Assembly (NCBI GenBank): GCA_015680685.1
Contig: MNCI01002729.1
Location: forward strand, 163,332 to 186,316
Direction of reading: 5' to 3'
Length of the DNA stretch: 22,985 bases
From: Gnetum montanum
Lineage: Eukaryota > Streptophyta > Gnetopsida > Gnetales > Gnetaceae
In this document: positions 9,546 through 19,622 of the stretch, piece by piece
Layout of the letters: each line of letters opens with the position of its first letter
Position numbering within the stretch: the stretch's first letter is position 1
Notes under the pieces: model-generated
Databases searched by the model: none
What the model was told of the DNA's origin: nothing
Seen by the model: only the letters and a program-made list of their open reading frames with translations
Made by a program: the position numbers and the translations under genes

Positions 9546-10863
9546 AAAACACATCAAGAATAAGGCAAGATGTAGTCTAATAAGGTGAAGAATAAGGGGC
9601 TGATCATTCTCTATGTTATCAAGTCATAAGGGACTGATTATTTGTATTGTGAGATCACAACATTCATCCACCCATTCTATTAATAAGAGGTTCTTACCAT
9701 GGCCATAATGATATTCTTTTGATTATAAAAATAAGAATAAACTTGTGATCATTATGCCTAGATCAAAAAGTAAAGAACCAAGTGGGAATATCAAGGGTGT
9801 GACATCAAGGGGATTTGTGGATTCTCTTGGAATACTGCTGTGAATTCTATCTTATTACCTAGGTTGTATTATATCCTTGTAGATCTAATGAACAATGGAA
9901 GTAATAGTACAATAAGTGCTACCTTACCATGTCACTGGAAAGACATGTTACCCATGCTTGAAGGTAGTCCTCTGGTAAGGTTGACATAGTTAAAAAAATA
10001 AAATAAATGCACAAGAATAAATTTTTGGGGATCCCACTAGGAAGACATGTTATCCATGCCTGAAGGTAGGTGGCTTCTTAGGAATCTAAAAAATCATAAA
10101 ATGTGCAATGAATAAACTCCTCCCTTGGGAAATATGCCAAGTGATGATACTCCTTACAACAGTGATAGTCTTACAGTTGTAACTTCAAGAGATGAAACAA
10201 TCCGATGTCACTGGAATGTGGTCTAGACTTGGTTTGAATCTTGGACAAAAAGGCTAATGATTACTTTAACCACTAATAAAAACAAGAATTTATTATGCCT
10301 ATGGTAAGACACCACACATCCCAAGTTCAGCAATCCCTTATCTTGTCCATCTCACCTCATTGTCTAGTTAATCATAACTTGTGATTTTGTGTAATATAGC
10401 ATTATTTTTCCAATTTGGCGATACTAACATGTGTGTTTTTCTAGATAGGTATGTCTTACATTCAACTTCTTAAGTGTCTAAGAACACTTTAGGCATGGTT
10501 ATACAAGGGCACTAAGGGTTGGAGCTTGCTTTAGGGAGGATTCACTTGTATAACTCTTACATTTCATACTTTCCAAGCAGTTTCACATCATCTTGTGCCT
10601 TCCAAGATCATCCAAAATCTAATAAATACTTCATGTAATCTCTAATACTTTGTCCATACATTAGAAATTCATTACCCATCTCTTATCCATATAATAAAAT
10701 TTCATTGCCTAAGATTCTTTCTTTACAAAATTTGAGCATCAAAGTTTTAAAAACTGTGCATCATTAATGTCCATGACACTCTAGATAATCTTTACATCTT
10801 CCAAATATTCCATTTGACTCATTTTCCAAGAAAAATCAATGAAAATTTGAAATTTTTAATAAT
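9546..10863 (+). other. Non-coding middle of element B, with a 35-bp direct repeat
   Basis: This is where pol would normally lie, but I see no catalytic motif or long frame. Two copies of a 35-bp segment containing AAGACATGTTACCCATGCTT (9933-9967) or GAAGACATGTTATCCATGCC (10035-10069) differ at four positions. The rest is unassigned. Confidence 0.55.
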
Positions 10864-10936
10864 GACATCGTAGCTACAATGTTGTACCTATGATGTATGA
10901 TCTATGATGTCGCACATATAAAAATAGTATATATAC
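10864..10936 (+). promoter_or_regulatory. Possible internal promoter of element B
   Basis: GACATCGTAGCTACAATGTT (10864-10883) is a decayed form of the U3 palindrome, with eight of ten symmetric pairs matching. More CTATGATGT half-site copies follow to about 10912. A TATA-like TATAAAAA (10917) and TATATA (10928) then occur at the same spacing order as in the LTR U3. It lies upstream of a possible intron and the accessory ORF, so it may drive a separate downstream RNA. It could instead be a remnant of a nested LTR. Confidence 0.4.
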
Positions 10937-11199
10937 ATGCTAGAGTTAGTGACATTTTTCACATCCTCATTTTGCAATAAGAGAGTTTTTGGAGTTTTTC
11001 CACAGCCCTCTTACACACTAGCTTTCAAAGGCCATAACTTCATCCTCGTAGCTCTGATTTTTAAAATTCTTAAATCTTGTTGATCCTAGAGTGCTCAACT
11101 TAGTCATGGGAGGGGGGTGTGTGCATTATATGATATAAGTGAATGAAAATTTGAAAATTTGAGCCAAGATTTCCTAACTTCTGGAAGATAATATAAAGG

Positions 11200-11505
11200 G
11201 TAAGTATAAAGAACTAATAAGAATCTAAATGTTAATCAATTAAACTAAGGCTATAAAGATTTAGATCACACTCCTAATAGACGATACCAACTATTTTAGG
11301 CCATAATAAGCAAGAAAATGATAAGAAGGTCATAAGTAATTAAATAATATAACACCTAAGGGGTTCTTTTTTTTTTGTAAATTTTTCTTACTTTGCAATC
11401 ATAAGATGATAAGAACTTGATCTAACTAAGAGTATGAGAAGGATTATGAATAATTAGGCATTTATGAAAACATTTTGGTAATCTTAAACTCTGGATTGAT
11501 TGCAG
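11200..11505 (+). other. Possible intron before the accessory ORF
   Basis: A strong donor AGG|GTAAGTAT at 11200 and an acceptor GATTGCAG ending at 11505 bracket 306 bases, directly followed by ATG. A CTTAAAC about 20 bases before the acceptor could be the branch point. Element A has the matching acceptor, with a TACTAAC. This rests on consensus splice signals only. Confidence 0.4.
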
Positions 11506-11720
11506 ATGGTCCTAAAGAAGATATTAGAAGAAGGACCTTCACAACCTGGAAGCTATAAAGATGTAACTCAAAGCATTCCCATTATGGCCCACACTAACCA
11601 ATAGCAGTGAATGGAACTTAGGAGAAATGTACCAGTTCTAGTGAAATAAAGAGGCTAATGCCATAGTTAAAATCAAAGGAGTCTTTGTGCCATACTCAGT
11701 AGAGAGGACATATGAAACAA
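11506..11720 (+). pseudogene. Accessory ORF of element B, remnant
   Basis: ATG 11506 starts a 32-codon frame (MVLKKILEEGPSQPG...) ending at the TAG at 11602-11604. After a frame change, the signature SEWNLGEMYQF appears at 11606, followed by two stops and NKEANAIVKIKGVFVPYS. Element A shows the same WxLGEMYQF and a similar G-V-x-x-x-(Y/F)-S stretch. The shared start after a TTG(C/T)AG acceptor and the shared signature make these two copies of one family gene. It resembles the extra ORF found between pol and the 3' LTR in several plant Gypsy lineages. I cannot assign a molecular function. Confidence 0.5.
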
Positions 11721-11993
11721 GAAGATAATAACAGAAGAGGAAAAAACTTCTAGAAGCTTGAGAACAAAGGGAAGAAATTGATGGAAGAGCCACCACTGCC
11801 TAAAATATAAACTACATTGGGCCACTTCAATTTTTTTTTTATTTTGTCATGTAACTATGTCATTTTTATACACACCATTACGACACTTAGAGTCAGTTAG
11901 GAGTTAGAGTTAGTCAATAATCTTGTACTTTTCCAATTTTGTAAAGAAAGCTTGGTCCTATCTTGTTAACTTAAGGATGAGTTTTTAGTCAGT

Positions 11994-12003
11994 TATGAGG
12001 GTA
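11994..12003 (+). other. Polypurine tract of element B
   Basis: ATGAGGGTA ends where the 3' LTR begins (TGAGGACA). It is preceded by AAGGATGAGTTTTTAGTCAGTT, the counterpart of the conserved 3' internal end of elements A and C. Confidence 0.65.
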
Positions 12004-13123
12004 TGAGGACACATTAGTTGGTTGAGATATCATAGATGCTATGTCTTAGATGCTACATCACATTTGTATTGTAGCATCCTTGTCAGTGCATCTCAATTGG
12101 TTACTACGTTGTAGATGATATGTTGCATCTACAACTGTTGAGATATCATAGATATTACATTGCACTACGTTGTAGTATTCCTATCAGTGCATCTCAATTG
12201 GTTGTTATGTCACATCTTCGATCTCATAAATGCAATATCACATCTATTTGATAAAGTCAATTTTTGTCCAGCAACAATATGTATCTATGATGTTGTAGAT
12301 ATGATATTGTAGCATAGGCTACGTCATTGTAGATATGATATAGCGAGATATGTGCAACCTATAAATACAACACTTGGGCACATGATTCAAATAAGTTTCA
12401 TTCCATCCTTAGGTAGATTCTTGTAGTTTTGTTTCATAGTTTTAGCAATAGAGAGTGAATGCCCACAATGTGGTGTTAAGTAGTTGAACGGAATCTTTAT
12501 TCAAGTGAAGTGTACTTGGGCATAGTTTATGATTGAAAATAAAGATCAAGATTATTTTTCATTATTTCAGCATCCACTTGGTTTTACTTAGCATAGTTTT
12601 TATTGTTTTCTTAGTTTAATCATTTACATTTCCAACTACTTTACTTTCTTATTTATTAGGAAAGTGGAATGAGTATGATTGATTTTGAGCATTTAAGTGT
12701 AATTGTTTGGTAATCCTAATAGTGTTATAGCTTGCTTTGTCCAGTAGCATAACACTTGGTAACTTGGTAATGGTTACAAGAGCCCAAGGCATGTGCGGTA
12801 AGCTAAGACTGAATGCTCATCTTTCTAGGCTAGAGTAGATTTACATTATTGTCATTACTTAGATTTAAATTTCTACTCTCAACTTTCATCATGTTCACAA
12901 CTAGGAGTATTAAAGGCTAAACAACATTAATTATCATATGCCTCACTTTGAACTAAACCATACATGACAAAGCTACCACTAGTTCAAGTGAGAAGACAAC
13001 ATCTAGCAATTAATGCTTAACAATCTAGATGCCACAACTAGTTCCATCCACAGAATTTGACTAGATCATGTGTGAATGCTTGTGATTTGTATGGTTGGGC
13101 ATAGAGGTACCTGCCGATTATCA
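12004..13123 (+). repeat. 3' LTR of element B (1120 bp)
   Basis: Starts TGAGGACACA (the TGATGA start is partly lost) and ends GATTATCA. It carries decayed palindromes (about 12200-12350), TATAAATA (12360-12367) and AATAAA (12538-12543). It is longer than the 5' LTR mainly because it has an extra copy of a TGAGATATCATAGAT... block near 12138. It ends directly at the right target duplication. Confidence 0.9.
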
Positions 13124-13128
13124 ACATT
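13124..13128. repeat. Right target-site duplication of element B
   Basis: ACATT, identical to 5442-5446. Confidence 0.85.
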
Positions 13129-15119
13129 GATGTTAGAATTACCTTTGCATCACCTAAGGAAAGAATCTTGATTTAGGCCTCCGAAAGTTATCAAAAGTGC
13201 CAAAATTGCTACTTGTCCTATGGGGCACAATTAGCATCACTTGTTAAAAGCTTATCAAGCCCTAAATGCTATTAGGGATGGTGTTTTTGAGGGAGTTCTT
13301 GTAAGTAGCATGGTAAAGTAATGCAATAATATGAGAGTAAGTGTATTCGTGCTTCAGCATCATTTAGTAGAAGATGATCAAATCTTCATGATTTGAGGCT
13401 AGATTTGATGGAGCTAAGAGTTAATGTTAATCCTGGTTAATGCTAAGGCATAGTGAAAGGTCTTAGAGGAAATGCAACATTGTTTGTGGCCTTGAAAAGA
13501 GTGAAGACTTAATGTCCAAGAAGATTTGACAATGTTGAACCTACATATATCCAAGTTGTTGAAGCATGAAAAAGTTGGATACAACAAAAGGAAGAAGAAT
13601 GTTGTTGGCAACCATTTAGGACCACCAACGTTTTCCTCTAATCTCGTGATCAGGATCATGGGAAGCGAAGGTGTTCCTTCAAACTTGATTTCAGACATTT
13701 GCTAGTCTTTAGGAACACCGAGGGCCAGATACCTCCAAATAAACTCAGTGATAATAGAGCAAACTAATTGTAAATGTGTGTTTACTATTATGAATATTGA
13801 AATGGTTGGGTTTATGTATGAAACTGTAACTGGCTATTATAAAAGAAATTTAGCTAACCTTGTTGACTACTGTGAGTCATTAAATATTCCTATTTTATTA
13901 AGTCACTTAGTCTATATAGTCCCTATAGTATGTTTCTTGAAATAAATAAAATTTCACCAAAATGCTCAAGCATAATTTTGCATAAATCTACTCATAATTT
14001 CCCCTAGAGAGAAAGGTCCACAAGAAAACTAGAAATAGAGTGAGATTTACTGGATTTTAAAAGAAAAAGAAAAGAAAGTAGATTTGTGTGAAATCTTAAA
14101 CATTTAAGCGAGGTAAATTAAACATGAGAAAACACTTCAAAATAAAGCTATTCCAATTCAATTGAAAGTGTTACAAATTGTCCAAACCCAAGCTTAACAA
14201 GAAATTTCAAAATGCTTAACAAGACACCCTTATTAAACTATCAAAATGCTTTGTAAACAACAAAATACAAGCTATTATTTGGCTAGTTAAATAGTTATCA
14301 AGAATTGCAAATAATAGAGCTATTAAAAAAATTTAACAATTTCAAGATTGAAACATCAAGGAAAAGACTTTAAAAATTGAAGCTATTTCAAGTCAGCTCA
14401 AAATATCAAAGATTTTCTAGACTCTATAGACTTGAGTAGGCAATTTCATAAAGACATTACTAGTAAATTGCTTAAGTTGCTTTTCAAAAGATAACATAAA
14501 CTCTTATATAGCAACTAAATAGGAGTCTAGAATACACGAAAATAGTGCTATAAGAGTAATCAAAAAATCCCAAAATTAAATGTCAAGCACGATACTATCT
14601 AAACCATTAGCTAAGAAACTAAGACAAAATGAGAAGAAAATAACTCACAGGATTTAAATAAAATAGCTGAATTGATGATGTAATTAAAAAGCCATTCTTA
14701 TAAATAGTCTTTAATAATTCTTCTTGATTTTTTTCTCCCCCCTCCCCACTATTTTACCTTTGAAGCTCTTTTATAGTGGCTTCGTGGTAGTTACAAACAT
14801 CATGGGAGATTAAGGTTAGTTACAATCACTATAGGAGTTAATTATAACCACCATAGAGATTAAAAAGGTATAGTTGCCAAATGTCCTGTTTGAATAATTG
14901 CCCAATAAACTCCCTTTCTTCCCTTTCTTCTTGAATCATAACTTCTTTTTTTATTGTTTTAATGAATGAAATTCCATTTAATGATCTTATAAGGTCTGTC
15001 ATAATCTTAACCAATGTGTTACGGTAATATCAAAAGTCATAAATTGGATATTCGATGATTCCAAACAATAATTAAATGTAGTCTGGTTGCTCTCCGAAGG
15101 AGGAGGACCTAGGTCTATT
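13129..15119. other. Intergenic DNA, nothing firmly identified
   Basis: Host DNA right of element B. A minus-strand frame at 13414-13698 (94 codons) and a plus-strand frame at 13748-13945 match nothing I know and look like chance. Around 14788-14870 there are three imperfect copies of a roughly 28-base unit (GTTACAA...CATAGGAG...TTAA). The part from 13945 to 14760 is AT-rich with no pattern. Confidence 0.45.
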
Positions 15120-16320
15120 TTAGCGGCGAAAGAGGAAGAGAGCATCAGCTTCGAGGGCGGTCAGGGATGCAGCTTTATGGCGTATTTCCATGTGTATAGC
15201 GCCATTGCCATGAGGGTCAGCAAAAGCCATGACTCTGCCGTCCATTTGCTGGTCAATCCATTAATCACTGTCGTCGGCTTTCCCCATGCGAAATCCACGT
15301 CATACATCAATAACTTCGACAAGCCAACTAGCCAGACTCTGCTTCTGTCTCCTTCCAAATTCAGCTCGTATTGCCTCGGTTCTCTCTGGAAAGCTTCCAT
15401 CATTTCCATGATTTGGTGTGAAGAAATTTCGTGATGTGGCAAACCTGCAGCATATGATGTATCTTTGGAAAGAAGTTCTTCTGCTGTTACTTAAGCCACA
15501 CCACCTGAATGGCATTGCCGAAGTAAAACGAAGGCGGATCTTTCCTGGCCCTACAATTCACGGCTTGCTTGAACTCCATCTCTTTCGTACCTTTCAGTGC
15601 CCTCGCTCTGGTAATAACTTGCCAGATGTGCACGTACAGTGCCTGCAGCGACGTTATTTTGGTGTCAAAACCATTTTCTGGGCGCCTTCATTTGGAGATT
15701 TCTTAAGCATGGTTAGGGTTTCCGTGGGAAAATAGAAAAAAGTTTATCTAAAGACCGGTGGAATAAAGGCAGAGGGAGGGTAGATTGTCCTGTTCAAGTT
15801 TTGAAGCAATCCCTGGTTGAAGAAATATCTGTCATGCTCCGGCGGGACCGATATCCTCTGAACGACCTTTGCAAATCTCGGCAAAGGAGTTTATGCCAGT
15901 GGCATGAGACGTTCACTACCACGTGGTTCATCGTGAACCCTAACGCCCCTTCATCTTGCAACCGTGTTACCTGAACTGCGAGAAGAGGCAAGTGATGGCC
16001 TTGGATATTCAAGGTACCGTTGAGAGAAAAGAGCTAGTAAACAGCAAGAGGAACGTCATCGCCGAGAATATCTGCAACCATAACATTGGAAGCTTCTAAT
16101 TCAACCACGTCTGCGCCGTGGTCGTTGTAGTTGATGAAGACGACATTGTTGTCGGTGATGAGGAATCGGCCTGCAAGAGGATAGTAATGCACCAGCACCA
16201 GTGCGAGGATACCCTCTTGAAAACGGTGAAGGTTTAGATCCGAGCTCGGAAAACGAAAAATGAGAGCTTTCTGGTTGTAATGAACGTGCAGATATTTGTG
16301 ACATCTCATCGTATCGCAAA
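15120..16320 (-). pseudogene. BAHD acyltransferase pseudogene
   Basis: BAHD enzymes move acyl groups from acyl-CoA to alcohols or amines in plant secondary metabolism and cuticle formation. On the minus strand the order is YLHVHYNQKALIF (16280s), HYYPLAGRF, LLAVQVTRLQDEGALGFTMN, then the catalytic HxxxDG motif, here HVVVNV: the His is kept but Asp is now Asn and the Gly is lost at a frameshift. Then come SLQALYVHIWQVITRARAL (about 15650), FGNAIQVVWL, a TSYAAGLPHHEIS block, and DFAWGKP, the structural DFGWG motif with one change. The frame ends at TAA 15120-15122 after LTALEADALFLF. At least four frameshifts and several stops (first TAG 16034-16036) kill it. About 400 codons remain of the usual 430-460, and the first 40 or so are missing. 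The HYNQKALIF signature points to the At3g50280/DCR-like branch. No intron is visible. The base composition is richer in GC than the surroundings. Confidence 0.85.
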
Positions 16321-16545
16321 CATCACATATACGATATATTATTAGATTTTATACTTGTAAGAAAATGTATAGATTTTATACTTATAAAAAGAATGTACCA
16401 AATGCGAAATATATGTGATATTTGACATTATGTATAAAGAAAATAATAGGAAAAATAAATAAAGAGAAAGAAAAGAATACTTTATTGATATAGAATAGTG
16501 TATTCGAATTATGCTCGGAGAGTGTTTATTGGGATTTTCTTCCTT
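16321..16545. other. AT-rich low-complexity DNA
   Basis: Runs such as AGATTTTATACTT (repeated near 16345 and 16370) and AAATAAATAAAGAG make this a simple AT-rich stretch. It lies at the truncated 5' end of the BAHD copy. No promoter can be argued. Confidence 0.5.
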
Positions 16546-16893
16546 TGACATCTATCCCTTAGAGGCAATTTAGCACTACCACCATGGTTAGGCCTATAAC
16601 CTGGCCAGAAGGGATGGCCAATCTATTTCCTATCCTGCTTCACTCAGCTCCCATGACTTGCTTGTACTAGCTTTGCCACTGCATACTGACATGCTCTCTA
16701 ACCTTGGGTATAAATGCATTAGGTCAAACTCCCAATGATTACCTCAAAAGACATGTCCATTATTACAATACACCCTTTCATATCTCAATTATAACTACCC
16801 TTTTGGGTCTTGTTATGATAACAATAATCACTTGTTATAAAGAGGCATCATCTTTGTTATGTAGTAGCATCATTTGGGAATCGAGATGTGACA
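16546..16893 (-). repeat. Probable LTR fragment of a Gypsy-type element
   Basis: Read on the minus strand it starts TGTCACATC at 16893 and ends GATGTCA at 16546. This gives a near-inverted TG...CA boundary pair with a related CATC/GATG core. Directly upstream (16894-16905) is AGGAGGGTAGAT, a polypurine tract, preceded by TTCAAGGATGAACAAAACATA. A 'TTCAAGGACGA...' stretch followed by purines and then TGT is the usual 3' end of several plant Ty3/Gypsy lineages. The other LTR and the coding parts are not visible, and no target duplication could be tested. Confidence 0.45.
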
Positions 16894-17476
16894 ATCTACC
16901 CTCCTTATGTTTTGTTCATCCTTGAACAAATCTACATTCATTATCTCTTTCTAGTTCCAATGCTTCTGTTATGATCTTGTGCTCCAATAATTTGATTTCT
17001 TCTTTGAACTTGAAGTTGTTTCTTGTTTATTCTATAAACAAGATATATGTGAGTTTTAAATATTACTTTATTAAAACTTAATTCATTTTCTAATAAAATG
17101 ATAAGAGGTGAATTAAAGATCTACCAACCACTAATCACCTATTCTAACCAGGGTCACACAAAGTGCAACTTGCATTTGGTTATCCAAGTGAAGGTAGGGA
17201 AAATTCTTTATTTCCAACTTCCATTACCTTAGATATTTTATTGATCTAATTAAAATATAAATTGAATAATAAAGAAAATTATGAAAATCATAAATAGAAG
17301 TAAGGGTGAGATACTTCCTGATCTTGATCAACCTTATAAATTAATGAAAGTAATTGTAATTCTGCCAAAAGTTGTATATGATCAAATGGTCTTGTTTGGG
17401 ATGGCAAGGCTTTATCCTGACTCTTCTCAACTTGTTCTTTAGAAATTAACTCTAGTAATTTGGTAACTTAGAAGAA
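16894..17476 (-). other. Unassigned DNA, perhaps remnant internal Gypsy sequence
   Basis: On the minus strand a short lysine- and glutamate-rich stretch (FKFKEEIKLLEHKIITEA) precedes the polypurine tract and could be the tail of a pol polyprotein. It is too short to assign. The rest holds no recognisable feature. Confidence 0.35.
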
Positions 17477-18442
17477 TTAGATATCGTACCAAATATAATC
17501 TAAAGTCTCAATGAAGAATGTTGTTAATCCATCCTCATTAATCATAGCAGAATAATTGGTAAACTGTGGTTTTTGATGAACACTATCCATCAACATCATT
17601 TGTTCCTGAATTTTGAAATTTAATTTATCTACTTAAGATTCAAAATAAGCAAAATATGCATTGGCCAATGGAATTGCATGTTGAATTAATGGAAACATCC
17701 TCTTCAAATCAAGTTCATCTTCCAAGGATTCTTTTACATGTCCATATTTTAAGAATTGATAAACACTACTTCCAACTTTTGCATTGAAATCTCCACAAAG
17801 AATAAATGGAACTAGATCCTTATGACTAAGGAATAACTTATTCTTTAAACTTTCTTCTATTTTCTTAATCAAGTATGTTCCTTGATAAAGTCTAACAACT
17901 GAACATGTTGGTTTGGCAATTAAACGAGTGTTAACCATGCATACACATCTTCTTGATGATTGAATTTTTAAAATCAATGCCAAGACTATGTGATTTTTTG
18001 AAAATATTTACTATTCTTTCCTTTACATGGTTTGAAGTTTTGGAATTTCAAAAATCATATTTTCTAAACTCCATTCGAATCTTTGTACCAATTCAAACTT
18101 GGCTTATTTATAAAAGATTGTGCAACAATCCATGTTATGGTTTTTGCAATATGCTAATCGATATGGCTCAAAAGAAGAACTCCCATAAGAACCTTCTTGC
18201 TTGTAAATACCTTTGTATCCTATCTTTTCCAAGTTTGGTTGGAATTGGTATAGAAACTCCCATGGAAAGACTTCTTGTAAGCATAAAACATCAACATCCA
18301 AATCTTGTGACTTTGCTAAAATGTGTGGATATCGATATTTATGCTAATCCAAGGTCCATGATAGACATAGTGGATGTTGTTTTTCACTCGCTAGGAACCT
18401 TGCAAACATGTTGTATGTTGCCACTTTCATTCTCATTCTTGA
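17477..18442 (-). pseudogene. CCR4-type EEP-family pseudogene, one frame, no intron
   Basis: The family (CCR4, nocturnin, ANGEL, PDE12) removes poly(A) or 2'-5' oligoadenylate tails through an exonuclease-endonuclease-phosphatase fold. Minus-strand order: MKVATYNMFARFL (domain start), RYPHILAKSQDLDVDVLCLQEV (with the catalytic metal-binding Glu), YKGIYKQ, CTIFYK, then CMVNTRLI, RLYQGTYLIKKIEESL, ILCGDFNAKVGSSVYQFL (the GDFN active-site motif), AIPLANAY, QFTNYSAM and TLDYIWYD. All pieces are in the same frame over about 322 codons. Roughly six stops interrupt it (for example at 18104-18106 and 17633-17635), with no net frameshift. The final S-D-H catalytic motif is missing beyond 17477. Plant CCR4-like genes normally have introns, so an uninterrupted domain suggests a retrocopy, though no poly(A) tail was seen. 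It cannot be active. Confidence 0.8.
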
Positions 18443-19213
18443 ATTTTCCTTTGAATCATTTCTCTATATCGGTATCATACACCTTTTCAAAACAATATTT
18501 TAAATCTTCATGTTCTTCTGCTGTATGAGTTGGTTACAAGATCAATTGATATACATATTCTTAATCATTGAAGACTGTTCTATTTCATCGACTAATTCTC
18601 CAATTGATACACCTACTGATTCATTGATTGATCATCAGCTAATACTAATACATTCTTCAACTAATTTTAGTAATATTTAACTACATGATCTAGTTTTAGT
18701 AATATTAATGACATTATCTAAAATCTTAATGGCCTTTCTACCTCCCTTAAGACATTAACTTCAGCAGTGTAACTAATGACATGTTGTAGTGATCTTAAGG
18801 TCCCAAAAAGATTAAATTCATTAGTCTCAATAGGGCATAATTAGTTATCCCTATATTGTCAATTTTAAGGAAAATTTTCATGATATCATTGAATTATTAG
18901 GTATTCAGATGATAAATTTGACCTCACCATTGAGTTTAGAAGGGTGAAAAATGTTGGAAATGATTATTCATATGTTGAAAATGGATGTCGTATGCTTGAG
19001 TTATGTGAAAATTAGACTTTTGAGGATGTTGAGGTACTAAGTTGGGCAAGGAGTAAAAACTAATTTTTGGGATTCCATAGGATAGATTTGACTTCACCAT
19101 TGGATTTGAAAGATTAAAATCTATAGGAAATGACTCTTCATTCATCAAAAAAGGCTTTTGAAATCAAAAGTTATGGCTTCTTGAGTCTAAAACGTTTTCT
19201 TGTGAAAACAAAA
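18443..19213. other. Intergenic DNA with an imperfect direct repeat
   Basis: Two imperfect copies start GATAAATTTGACCTCACCAT (about 18910) and GATAGATTTGACTTCACCAT (about 19081) and stay similar for about 60 bases, roughly 170 apart. The first 80 bases may hold decayed upstream CCR4-like coding sequence (HEDLKYCFEKVYDTDIEK in another frame). No gene is supported. Confidence 0.45.
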
Positions 19214-19265
19214 ACTTCTTGAGAGGTCACCCATCCTAGTACTACTACATAGCAAGTTTACTTAA
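19214..19265 (-). repeat. 5S rRNA-derived fragment, antisense
   Basis: GAGGTCACCCATCCTAGTACTACT (read in two parts, at about 19223-19246) is the exact complement of the box C region of plant 5S rRNA. Homology extends at lower identity through ACTTC on the left, and through CAAG and CTTAA on the right, at the correct distances for 5S, with most differences being transitions. It is too decayed and short to be a working gene. It could be a 5S pseudogene or part of a retroelement that carries 5S sequence in its LTR (Cassandra) or a 5S-derived SINE. Confidence 0.65.
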
Positions 19266-19622
19266 TTATAGAATCTTTATTCTTGTTATTACCAATGCAC
19301 TAATTTTCATTTTTTAAATTTTTTTTGCACGTTAATAATTTAACTAATGGCTTGTCAATAGGAATTTGGAATTTTTCTATTGGTTGATGATAAATTCAAA
19401 ATTTTTTATAATGTCACAAAAAATTTGCCATTTTGTATTGATGACAGCAATGACCATAGTGGTGCATCACTGGTGGCCTAGGTGGCTATTGGGCAACATC
19501 AGCAACTAGGCATGGTGGTGACAGGCACAACAACCATGCAACAAGGTGGCAAAATGGTGTGTGTAGCCACAGTGATGAGAGGTTGGTGCATGGTAGGTGA
19601 CGTGGTTGTATTTAAGGCCTCC
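19266..19622. other. AT-rich then GC-richer spacer
   Basis: The first 180 bases are T-rich. From about 19450 the composition shifts to GC-rich with GGTGGC-type runs. The 65-codon frame at 19482-19679 overlaps the repeat and is not credible as a gene. Confidence 0.4.

Larger units (their letters stand above)
5447..13123 (+). mobile_element. Element B: complete, decayed, gag-only LTR retrotransposon
   Basis: A 7677-bp element bounded by two homologous LTRs (5447-6486 and 12004-13123) and a perfect 5-bp target duplication ACATT. It has a tRNA-Asp-type primer binding site at 6488, a broken gag, a T-rich spacer, an apparently non-coding middle, a possible internal promoter and intron, an accessory-ORF remnant and a polypurine tract. 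I found no protease, reverse transcriptase, RNase H or integrase motif on either strand in 6487-12003, nor any long enough frame remnants. That makes it a non-autonomous element of the gag-only (TR-GAG or LARD-like) kind. The LTRs differ by many substitutions, mostly transitions, so the insertion is old. The tRNA-Asp primer is typical of Athila/Tat-type Ty3/Gypsy elements. Confidence 0.9.

Noticed and set aside
9268-9588. 106-codon hydrophobic frame that looks like a membrane protein
   Set aside because: It is a translation of the T-rich tract, dominated by Phe, Leu and Ile, with no conserved motif.
11101-11125. TCATGGGAGGGGGGTGTG as an extra polypurine tract inside element B
   Set aside because: No LTR-like start follows it, and it is not next to a recognisable boundary. 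It could be a remnant but is unsupported.
13414-13698. 94-codon minus-strand frame
   Set aside because: No recognisable motif on this strand. The opposite strand has a short GNHLGPPTFSSN-like stretch, but neither could be assigned.
17953-18528. 191-codon plus-strand frame, the longest in the window
   Set aside because: It is antisense to the CCR4-like copy, whose motifs (LCLQEV, GDFN) are on the minus strand.
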